This document shows positions 1 to 5,032 of a DNA stretch of 7,366 nucleotides, in pieces. A program made the translations under genes and the position numbers. Under the pieces are notes generated by a model. That model ran no database searches and was not told where the DNA came from. It saw only the letters and a program-made list of their open reading frames with translations. Position 1 is the first letter of the stretch. Each line of letters starts with the position of its first letter. Origin of the DNA: an uncultured Ruminococcus sp. Lineage in GTDB: Bacteria > Bacillota > Clostridia > Oscillospirales > Ruminococcaceae. Where the stretch lies: positions 1 through 7,366 of the forward strand of contig CAMCMW010000064.1 of the NCBI GenBank assembly GCA_945876155.1. The letters run 5' to 3'.

Positions 1-904
1 GATACAGCATTCTTACGCTGTCATCAAGGAGATTGGAGTAAACGTCACTGCCTATTTCAAATGTATAGGAATCGTCCAGACTGCCACAGGTGATGTAGTA
101 TCTGCCGGATTCAGTCACGGCTGAGAAATCACCGGTTTTGTCTGTTTCGTCAGCAGAGGTATTAGTTATCTCACCTGAAAGTTTGCCGGTATATACAACC
201 TGTTTTGTATCAGCATTTACAACTGAAAATTCTGTTGCGCTTGTATTTCTGAAAACAGCAGTCTTTTTGCTGTCATTCTTGTAGCCCACCTGGTTTGTTA
301 CTATCGGCGGTTCGTACGGTCTTGTTGCTGAGTAATCAACCTTGCTGTCGTCCACAAGTTCCAGTGAAACATTGTCAATATAGATTTTGTGCTCCGGCAG
401 TACGCCCTCATGCTCCTCCTGAATACCGCAGTTGAAAACAAGTTTGGACATTATATCGGTTTCCGCTTTCATGGTAAACTCGTAATCAACAGTTTGAGGA
501 GTTGAAGTAAGCTCCAGTCCTTTCCAGGTGTAAGCCTGATAAGTTCCACCGTTCTGCTGTATCATACACTCGATAAATCTGTCTGTCGAAGAGGAAATAT
601 CGTATTTCAGACGGTAAACACCGTTCTGGTAAAGCGGAATGATATCATAGAACACCTGAACGGCATAGTTCACCTTTCCCACATTGCTTACAGTAAGTGC
701 AAGCTGTCCATTTTCAGTGCCAAGTGAGCAGGCACCGCCGCTTTCCTTGTAGGTACCCCAGCCGGAAGTACCGGAATCAAAGGTTGAATTGCTGATGATA
801 TTGGACGCTGCATAAGTAGTCGCCGGAATCACAGGAACAGCCGATGCCATAACTGCACACACTGCAACAGCCGCAAGACAGCGTTTTAACGTGCTTTTTT
901 TCAT
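1..904 (-). CDS. Secreted GH9-family cellulase (endoglucanase), N-terminal part with CBM4-like module
   Basis: The frame is open from an ATG at 904-902 to the window edge, giving 301 residues. A signal peptide is clear: MKKSTLKR, a hydrophobic Ala/Val core, and probable cleavage near TYA (30-32). Residues about 35-183 read as a CBM4/9-type beta-sandwich (opening NIISNSTFDSGTSGW, closing KIYIDNVSLEL), which in this family binds cellulose or other beta-glucans. Residues about 199-284 match the Ig-like CelD_N domain that precedes GH9 catalytic domains (NQVGYKNDSKKTAVF, then ESGRYYI). The last residues (VYSNLLDDSVRMLY) fit the start of the GH9 (alpha/alpha)6 barrel; the catalytic residues lie beyond the window. 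The Shine-Dalgarno GAGAGGGG is 9 bases upstream. A terminator separates it from the AraC gene, so it probably has its own promoter. The substrate is inferred from the family; a xyloglucanase or mixed-linkage glucanase is possible. Confidence 0.88.
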   Translation of the reverse strand, partial: MKKSTLKRCLAAVAVCAVMASAVPVIPATTYAASNIISNSTFDSGTSGWGTYKESGGACSLGTENGQLALTVSNVGKVNYAVQVFYDIIPLYQNGVYRLKYDISSSTDRFIECMIQQNGGTYQAYTWKGLELTSTPQTVDYEFTMKAETDIMSKLVFNCGIQEEHEGVLPEHKIYIDNVSLELVDDSKVDYSATRPYEPPIVTNQVGYKNDSKKTAVFRNTSATEFSVVNADTKQVVYTGKLSGEITNTSADETDKTGDFSAVTESGRYYITCGSLDDSYTFEIGSDVYSNLLDDSVRMLY

Positions 905-953
905 AAGTCAGAACCCCTCTCGTTTTATACTGAACTGCCGATGATTTAATGTA

Positions 954-981
954 ATGATATTTTAACATATATTTTGCACAA
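954..981 (-). promoter_or_regulatory. Candidate promoter of the GH9 gene
   Basis: The 147 bases between the GH9 start and the AraC terminator are AT-rich and hold no gene. The best sigma-A-like pair read on the minus strand is TTGTGC (976-981) and TATCAT (954-959), 16 bases apart, which would give a leader of about 43 bases. An overlapping -10 option is TAAAAT (959-964). The -35 match is weak (3 of 6), so only the general location is well supported. Confidence 0.3.
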
Positions 982-1030
982 AAATATACAAACATCTTGA
1001 TAAAAATGGTAAGATAATGACATCTGTTTA

Positions 1031-1059
1031 TAAAAAAACAACCGCTGAAATTCAGCGGT
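1031..1059 (-). terminator. Intrinsic terminator of the AraC-family gene
   Basis: Arms ACCGCTGAA and TTCAGCGGT (1041-1049 and 1051-1059) are perfect complements around one base; in RNA a 7-bp GC-rich stem with a 5-base loop is likely. On the minus strand it is followed by TG and seven T residues, the pattern of a rho-independent terminator. The plus strand has no T-run after the stem, so it works in one direction only. The TGA stop of the AraC gene (1052-1054) lies inside the hairpin. Confidence 0.85.
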
Positions 1060-1798
1060 CTGAAAATACGGAATTAGCATACTGCTTTTTATACTGCTTT
1101 GGAGTAGTACCAATATATTTTCTGAAAACTTTTATGAAATAACTCTGTGAACTGAATGCAAGAAGATTGCTTATCTCTGTGTCACTATACTCCGTATAAA
1201 GCAAAAGTGAGGCAGCCTCTTCAATCTTAAGCTTATTCACATATTCGCCGAACGAAACCCCGATTTCCTTTTTAAACAGTCTTGAAAGATAGGCAGGGCT
1301 TAGTTTAAGGTACTGCGCTGTTTCATCAAGCAGAATACGGTTGTGCAGATGGCAGATTATGTAGTCCACAGCGTGTACTATCTGTTTTGAATACACTCCC
1401 CTGAGCTTTATCTGACGCATCTTATTTGTATACCCTTCAATCATTTCGTAGTGAACTGCTCTTATTTCACTTTCGGTCTGACATTTGTCGGTCTTCATAA
1501 TGTAATAGTCACTAAGATTGTAGGATTCCTCCGGAGTCATGCCGCCTTTGATGCAGTACCGTGCTATAAGCGCCGCCAGTACTACCATGTGATATTTCAG
1601 ATTGCGTATAAAGTCCTCGCTGAGAACACCGCACCCCTCACAGAAAAGAGGTTTCATAAACACCTTTACCAGTTTCATATTGCCGGAACATATACTTTCA
1701 TAAAAAGCTATTTCACGGTCAAAGGAGGCGTGCTCAAAGTCGTCTTCACGCTGGGAAAACAAATGCTCCGCAAGTTTCTTTTCAGTTTCAATGCTCAT
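1052..1798 (-). CDS. AraC-family transcriptional regulator
   Basis: This is a cytoplasmic DNA-binding regulator of 248 residues. The C-terminal 100 or so residues form a typical AraC/XylS double helix-turn-helix: first helix pair around LDETAQYLKLSPAYLSRLFK (157-176), second around YSDTEISNLLAFSSQSYFIK (204-223), then the conserved ending FRKYIGTTPKQYKKQY. The N-terminal 130 residues show no recognisable cupin or receiver domain, so the ligand is unknown. I chose the ATG at 1798 because GGGGTGA lies 5 bases upstream; a GTG three codons earlier (1807) overlaps that Shine-Dalgarno site and has none of its own. The gene ends in its own terminator just upstream of the GH9 cellulase. Control of that gene, or of other fibre-use genes, is a reasonable inference from position but is not shown. 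Confidence 0.9.
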   Translation of the reverse strand: MSIETEKKLAEHLFSQREDDFEHASFDREIAFYESICSGNMKLVKVFMKPLFCEGCGVLSEDFIRNLKYHMVVLAALIARYCIKGGMTPEESYNLSDYYIMKTDKCQTESEIRAVHYEMIEGYTNKMRQIKLRGVYSKQIVHAVDYIICHLHNRILLDETAQYLKLSPAYLSRLFKKEIGVSFGEYVNKLKIEEAASLLLYTEYSDTEISNLLAFSSQSYFIKVFRKYIGTTPKQYKKQYANSVFSDR

Positions 1799-1803
1799 AT
1801 CCT

Positions 1804-1810
1804 TCACCCC
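1804..1810 (-). promoter_or_regulatory. Shine-Dalgarno site deciding the AraC gene start
   Basis: GGGGTGA matches the 16S-complementary GAGGTGA at six of seven positions and ends 5 bases before the ATG at 1798. It overlaps the alternative GTG codon at 1807, which argues for the ATG. Confidence 0.65.
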
Positions 1811-1816
1811 ATAAAT

Positions 1817-1845
1817 ATTTTACCATATTTACGGAGTTTTTGCAA
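1817..1845 (-). promoter_or_regulatory. Sigma-A-like promoter of the AraC gene
   Basis: On the minus strand, TTGCAA (1840-1845, 4 of 6 to consensus) and TAAAAT (1817-1822, 5 of 6) are exactly 17 bases apart. The predicted transcript would start near 1810, leaving a very short leader with the Shine-Dalgarno site at its 5' end. That is tight and lowers confidence. Confidence 0.45.
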
Positions 1846-1854
1846 ACGGATTTA
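1840..1854 (+). promoter_or_regulatory. cre-like (CcpA operator-like) sequence over the AraC -35 box
   Basis: TTGCAAACGGATTTA fits the relaxed B. subtilis cre consensus WTGNAANCGNWNNCW at all but one specified position (T instead of C near the end). It covers the candidate -35 hexamer of the AraC gene, where repressor binding would block transcription. With uniform base composition about three such one-mismatch hits are expected by chance in a window this size, so only the position makes it notable. Confidence 0.25.
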
Positions 1855-1907
1855 AGTCTCCGCATCGCTCCGATTACCAATCTTTTTAAAACTCAAATAA
1901 CTTTCTT

Positions 1908-2435
1908 CTAAACCGCTTTATACCCAAAAGCCTCCATGTCTTTTTTTATCATGTCATAATAAGCTTTAAGGTCGTCAGCATATTTACTGTGCATATTATC
2001 AGGCATTGTTGATGAAGACATTTCCGGACCTTCATCATCTAAAGCAAGATAGACACAGCGCTGCCTGTTGTCTGATGCGTTTACGACCTCTATGTAACAA
2101 TGACCATACCTGTGAAATCCACGGAAAAGAAAACCGTTCATCTCAACAGCCGCCCTTTCAGCCTTGACCTTAGTAACTTTCTTCAGCAGTTTTTTCGGAA
2201 TACCCAGCAGTTTCAGTTCATAACCGATATCAAAATAATCCTCAATAACTCTCAGATCTTCATCTGTTTCATCTTTTCGGCGGTACAAAATATCGGCAGT
2301 TATAACTCCTTTATAAAATTCTTTAACCTTCAGTATCTTCGCAATATGCACCCTTAAAGGAAGTTTCAAGTCAATGCTGTAATCAGCTGTTCTGAATCGT
2401 ACCCCGCCGTTATCAGCGCTGAAATATCCTTTCAT
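1908..2435 (-). CDS. Conserved-looking protein of unknown function (175 aa), last gene of the cluster
   Basis: I do not recognise the family. The protein is soluble, with no signal peptide or membrane segment. The first half is basic and probably beta-rich; a Lys-rich stretch at about 80-92 (PKKLLKKVTKVKAER) could contact nucleic acid. A central FRGFHRYGHCYIEV segment is rich in aromatic residues and histidine. The C-terminus (YADDLKAYYDMIKKDMEAFGY) is likely helical. It starts only 3 bases after the exonuclease stop, with Shine-Dalgarno GAGGT inside the end of that gene and 5 bases from the ATG, so the two genes are almost certainly co-transcribed and translationally coupled. That pairing suggests a partner or accessory of the exonuclease, but nothing in the sequence fixes a function. 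No clear terminator follows it. Confidence 0.75.
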   Translation of the reverse strand: MKGYFSADNGGVRFRTADYSIDLKLPLRVHIAKILKVKEFYKGVITADILYRRKDETDEDLRVIEDYFDIGYELKLLGIPKKLLKKVTKVKAERAAVEMNGFLFRGFHRYGHCYIEVVNASDNRQRCVYLALDDEGPEMSSSTMPDNMHSKYADDLKAYYDMIKKDMEAFGYKAV

Positions 2436-2438
2436 ATA

Positions 2439-3158
2439 TTACCTCTTCCTGTAATCACTGAATACCGGAAATTTCTGATTTTTCTTTGCATTTTCCAGCC
2501 AGAGCTCAGTGTCCATACCTAAAATCTGCATTTTTTCCACGTCCATTTTGAATTTATAATAAACATTTCTGCTCATCACATAAATTTTGTATAGTTCAAG
2601 TATATCCTCGTTATATTTTCCGGAAGATACCCTGATATCAATATTTCTCAGCAGCTGGGCATCTGACAAGGCGTTGTGAGCCGATTCGGGTTCACACTCG
2701 CATATAACAGAAAGATCCAAAAGTGAGGGTTCGTTCAGTTCCAGAATTTTATTTATTTTCCGGCTGAGGTCACAAAAAAGCTTTGTAACAGTTTTGTGAT
2801 TTCTTATTAAAGCATACTGTTTTGCATTCCAGCGAAAAGCAAAAGCATCTGCACTGGAAAATGTAAATATATTATCTATCTCATACTTTTCTATGTACAT
2901 TTTAATATCGTCAATTACAGACTGAAAATTTTTTCCGCTGTCCACCTGCTCCTGCTGTATTCCTGTCAGTTCAATTATTCTTTCATAAAGTCTGCCGTTG
3001 TTCTTTATCGGTTTGACATAAGTATGATAAGTATCAATTATTTTGTTGCTGCGCCTTTCATCACAGATAATCATTGCAACTTCAATTAAACTGTAATCTT
3101 CTCTTGCATTACTGTTGTCAACGTCAGAATTGAATTCCGCATCTAAATAAGCCTGCAT
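2439..3158 (-). CDS. DEDDh-family 3'-5' exonuclease (DnaQ/RNase T superfamily)
   Basis: This 239-residue protein carries the DEDDh exonuclease signature. Exo I is YLDAEFN (D6, E8), a likely Exo II lies in IFTFSSADAFAF (D104), and Exo III is HNALSDA (H161, D166). These acidic residues bind the two catalytic metals that hydrolyse nucleotides from a 3' end. The last 60 or so residues (from about VSSGKYNEDILELYK) lie outside the nuclease core and are unfamiliar. It resembles stand-alone RNase T/KapD-type exonucleases rather than a polymerase epsilon subunit; RNA or DNA specificity cannot be read from sequence. I chose the second ATG (3158) because AAGGA sits 7 bases before it but only one base before the first ATG (3164). 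The gene follows the MITE-like element and is coupled to the next gene by a 3-base gap. Confidence 0.85.
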   Translation of the reverse strand: MQAYLDAEFNSDVDNSNAREDYSLIEVAMIICDERRSNKIIDTYHTYVKPIKNNGRLYERIIELTGIQQEQVDSGKNFQSVIDDIKMYIEKYEIDNIFTFSSADAFAFRWNAKQYALIRNHKTVTKLFCDLSRKINKILELNEPSLLDLSVICECEPESAHNALSDAQLLRNIDIRVSSGKYNEDILELYKIYVMSRNVYYKFKMDVEKMQILGMDTELWLENAKKNQKFPVFSDYRKR

Positions 3159-3165
3159 TTTCATT

Positions 3166-3170
3166 TCCTT
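3166..3170 (-). promoter_or_regulatory. Shine-Dalgarno site deciding the exonuclease start
   Basis: AAGGA lies 7 bases upstream of the ATG at 3158, the preferred distance, but only one base before the ATG at 3164. The shorter 239-residue product is therefore favoured. Confidence 0.6.
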
Positions 3171-3205
3171 TCGACTAATAATATTTTTTATCCGGCAGTT
3201 TATCT

Positions 3206-3239
3206 ATAGTAAACGACAAATATATTTGGCGTTTACTAT
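3206..3239. repeat. 34-nt near-perfect palindrome at the left end of the element
   Basis: Outer arms ATAGTAAACG (3206-3215) and CGTTTACTAT (3230-3239) and the inner palindrome CAAATATATTTG (3217-3228) share one centre; only the pair 3216/3229 (A/G) fails to match. It lies 47 bases upstream of the exonuclease start and has no T-run, so it is not a standard terminator. A protein-binding palindrome is possible. Confidence 0.85.
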
Positions 3240-3335
3240 TTGCCGATACGCACGCAGCGAACGAAAGTGAGCGAATGTGCGAGGCATTTAAAATTTATCG
3301 TATAGTGAACGTCAGATTATTTTTGACGTTCACTA
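3207..3335. mobile_element. 129-bp MITE-like palindromic element with TA target duplication
   Basis: The ends are inverted repeats TAGTAAACG (from 3207) and CGTTCACTA (to 3335). Counting the flanking TA and the bases further in, the ends agree at 12 of 14 positions. TA dinucleotides flank both sides (3205-3206, 3336-3337), as expected for elements moved by IS630/Tc1-mariner-type transposases. No protein is encoded, so movement would need a transposase in trans. Inside are two long palindromes, one at each end, and a central hairpin. Cutting out the element and one TA restores a continuous reading frame and close gene spacing (see findings), which is the main evidence for insertion. A REPIN-like or stationary regulatory palindrome pair is an alternative. 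I do not recognise a named family. Confidence 0.65.
3241..3286. repeat. Central hairpin of the element
   Basis: TGCC (3241-3244) pairs with GGCA (3283-3286), and CGCAC (3249-3253) with GTGCG (3277-3281), with unequal bulges between them. The loop holds a purine-rich GCGAACGAAAGTGAGCGA stretch. This GC-rich core contrasts with the AT-rich flanks. Confidence 0.5.
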
Positions 3336-3337
3336 TA
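3301..3337. repeat. 14-bp-stem hairpin at the right end of the element, overlapping a stop codon
   Basis: Arms TATAGTGAACGTCA (3301-3314) and TGACGTTCACTATA (3324-3337) are perfectly complementary around a 9-base loop. The outer sequence ATAGTRAACG is shared with the left palindrome. The TAG stop of the upstream phosphoesterase gene (3333-3335) is the first three bases of this element end. There is no T-run on either strand, so it is not an intrinsic terminator, though a stem this strong could stabilise the upstream mRNA's 3' end. Confidence 0.85.
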
Positions 3338-4070
3338 TATCCCTTGAATATTCACTCAAAGGATATATACGCTCAAAACCGTTTTCATTCAGCCGGACAA
3401 TATTATCATATATCAGATAATGCTTTTTGTCAAATTCTATTGATTTATGATAATGCCCCGAAAACCAGAGTCTGAAATCAAGCCGTTGGTCTATCTCGTC
3501 AAAATAGTCATTCAAGGCGTTTTTTCCGTAGTCCAGATGCCGGAACAGTTGATTCTGAATATGAAGAGGCAGGGAATGGGTCACAACAATATCCACTTTC
3601 CAGCCGGCTGCCTCCAGATTCCTTCTGCCTGTTTCCATTTCCTCTTCACTGGGCAGTTCCTCTTCCCACATGGAACGCCCCAGCTTGCGGTACTGCTTGT
3701 CATGGCTCTCCGCACCGCCGAATGCAAATATACTTGTACCGTCAATATCAAAAACACTGCCTCTGCAAAGGTGGATTATATTATCAGTGATTTTCTGCAC
3801 TCTGCCGCCTTTCCATTCCTCATAAGGGTACTCCTTCAGCAAGTCAAAGTTTTCGTGATTGCCGTCTATCCAGAGAGTAGTCCACGGCTTTTCGTCAAGC
3901 CAGCTGAGCCAGTACCTGTCGTGTGGGGAATTCCTCTCCCACACCAGTCCAAAATCACCGCAGATGATAACATAATCGGAACGTGTCAGCTGTTTCTGTT
4001 CCTGAAAACAGCTGACAGAAAATTTGTGGATATCTTCGCTTCCGTGTATATCTCCCGTAATGTAAATCAT
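3333..4070 (-). CDS. Calcineurin-like metallophosphoesterase (245 aa)
   Basis: The dimetal phosphoesterase motifs are complete and in order: GDIHG (D7, H9), GDFG (D39), GNHEN (N71, H72), THS (H165) and GHYH (H206, H208). The family hydrolyses phosphomonoesters or phosphodiesters; the substrate here is not readable from sequence. I chose the ATG at 4070 because GGGAG lies 7 bases upstream. A TTG 11 codons earlier (4103) would overlap the previous gene and lacks a Shine-Dalgarno site. The gene follows the PARG gene by 29 bases. Its stop codon is supplied by the inserted repeat element; without the insertion the frame would run nine residues further (DKLPDKKYY), so the present C-terminus is slightly shortened, far from the active site. 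In an RNA-repair setting it could remove terminal or cyclic phosphates, but this is inference. Confidence 0.88.
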   Translation of the reverse strand: MIYITGDIHGSEDIHKFSVSCFQEQKQLTRSDYVIICGDFGLVWERNSPHDRYWLSWLDEKPWTTLWIDGNHENFDLLKEYPYEEWKGGRVQKITDNIIHLCRGSVFDIDGTSIFAFGGAESHDKQYRKLGRSMWEEELPSEEEMETGRRNLEAAGWKVDIVVTHSLPLHIQNQLFRHLDYGKNALNDYFDEIDQRLDFRLWFSGHYHKSIEFDKKHYLIYDNIVRLNENGFERIYPLSEYSRDI

Positions 4071-4077
4071 AGCTTTA

Positions 4078-4082
4078 CTCCC
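4078..4082 (-). promoter_or_regulatory. Shine-Dalgarno site deciding the phosphoesterase start
   Basis: GGGAG with a 7-base spacer to the ATG at 4070 selects that start over the in-frame TTG at 4103, which has no comparable site. Confidence 0.7.
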
Positions 4083-4099
4083 TGTACCGTCAGACTTTT

Positions 4100-4975
4100 T
4101 CAATCTTTGCTTTCGTCAAGCAGGCTTTTAAATATTCTGTAATTGCTCATGTCACTCTTATGGCAGTAAACCGCAAAGCACACAGCCTTGAAATATCCCT
4201 TAAACTTCGGCAGTATTTCCTTGTAAGCCTGTGCAACAATCCTCGGATTGTTCTGAAATGCACCGCAGCCAAACGCCCCCAGCACCAGTACATCTGCATT
4301 ATTGGCAGCGGCAACACCTAAAATCTGTTTTCCTCTCTGCCTGTGTATATCCAGCAGCTCATCATCACTTACTTTTATCGGTATTGCAGAACCGGGGTTC
4401 ATTTTATTATAGGGCTTCTTTCTCAGATTCGGCGCAGCACAGGTTATGACATCTGTCTTAAACCATTCGCTTTCCGGTCTGGTCACCGGAAAAGAAGTGT
4501 CCGACTTGAACACAGTAACCCCAGGAGTGTATATGCAGGTATCAGTATAGCGCAGATTCTTTCTCTCACGGTGCATACCATAAAACTTCCCGAAAAGTTC
4601 TTTTTTACTGATACAGCTGTAAAGCGTTGAGCATCTGCAAAGGCACTCTTCCTGTGCGCCGCTGCCGCTTTTTACGCCGCCTCCCGGATTGGTGGCAGAG
4701 GCAAAATTATGCACAGCTATTCTGCTGTCAGGGTATTCCTTATGCAGTCTTTCAGCACACTCAAATGTGCGCTCCGCTGTTACAGTCACAGAACACCTTT
4801 TCGGGTCACCTCCGCTGCGGTTCAGCTTAAAACCGGGCTTATAAAGCTTAGTATCAGCCACAGTGTTCCCGATTGAATCTGCAAGCTTTTTATTCTCACT
4901 GCATTGTTTCATTGTGTCTTCAAATATTTCTACACGTCTCTCAACATCATCTGTATATATTGCACTGCTTAACAT
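4100..4975 (-). CDS. Microbial-type poly(ADP-ribose) glycohydrolase / macro-domain protein (TIGR02452-like)
   Basis: This 291-residue protein has the PARG signature GGG-x7-QEE: GGG at 98-100 and Q108-E109-E110 within NFASATNPGGG and GAQEECLCR. E109/E110 match the glutamates that cleave the ribose-ribose bond in PARG enzymes. The N-terminal helical region (about 1-90) and the late glycine-rich loop GAFGCGAFQNNP (233-244), which binds the diphosphate in macro folds, fit the TIGR02452 microbial PARG family at its usual length. It should hydrolyse ADP-ribose polymers or remove ADP-ribose from a macromolecule in the cytoplasm. AAGGAGA sits 7 bases before the ATG. Its place among ligase, Thg1-like and phosphoesterase genes suggests a role in clearing ADP-ribose marks from RNA or repair proteins, or in handling ADP-ribose phosphates made during RNA repair; these are inferences. 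Confidence 0.88.
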   Translation of the reverse strand: MLSSAIYTDDVERRVEIFEDTMKQCSENKKLADSIGNTVADTKLYKPGFKLNRSGGDPKRCSVTVTAERTFECAERLHKEYPDSRIAVHNFASATNPGGGVKSGSGAQEECLCRCSTLYSCISKKELFGKFYGMHRERKNLRYTDTCIYTPGVTVFKSDTSFPVTRPESEWFKTDVITCAAPNLRKKPYNKMNPGSAIPIKVSDDELLDIHRQRGKQILGVAAANNADVLVLGAFGCGAFQNNPRIVAQAYKEILPKFKGYFKAVCFAVYCHKSDMSNYRIFKSLLDESKD

Positions 4976-5010
4976 GATATTTTCTCCTTGTATAATAAAT
5001 TTAGGTTAAT

Positions 5011-5029
5011 AAAGGAGCCCACCTCCTTT
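5011..5029 (-). promoter_or_regulatory. Intercistronic hairpin holding a strong Shine-Dalgarno-like sequence
   Basis: Just after the small phosphoesterase stop, AAAGGAG (5023-5029) and CTCCTTT (5011-5017) form a 7-bp stem with a 5-base loop in the minus-strand transcript. The 5' arm and loop read AAAGGAGGTG, an almost ideal ribosome-binding sequence with no ATG at normal distance. The 3' arm is also complementary to the AAGGAG site of the PARG gene (4984-4989), so two mutually exclusive pairings exist. No T-run follows, so it is not a clear terminator. A regulatory role is speculative. Confidence 0.4.
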
Positions 5030-5032
5030 CTG

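Noticed and set aside
777..995. 72-codon minus-strand frame over the cellulase promoter
   Set aside because: It overlaps the signal-peptide region of the GH9 gene in another frame; its cysteine- and tyrosine-rich translation is not plausible and the GH9 start has a clear Shine-Dalgarno site.
1451..1855. 134-codon open frame on the plus strand
   Set aside because: It is antisense to the AraC-family gene, with no recognisable domain and no ribosome site.
1811..1907. Terminator at the end of the repair cluster
   Set aside because: I found only a 4-bp GATT/AATC stem without a T-run after the 175-aa gene, so the 3' end of that transcript is not visible.
3206..3337. Two palindromes as a short CRISPR array
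   Set aside because: There are only two copies, each palindromic and in different variants, with a structured GC-rich core between them instead of spacers, and no cas genes nearby.
3447..4142. 231-codon open frame on the plus strand
   Set aside because: It lies wholly antisense to the 245-residue metallophosphoesterase and the end of the PARG gene, has no family motifs, and its residues look like a shadow of codon bias on the other strand.
5011..5029. Hairpin after the small phosphoesterase as an intrinsic terminator
   Set aside because: The stem is only 7 bp and no T-run follows it on the minus strand; genes on both sides appear to belong to one operon.
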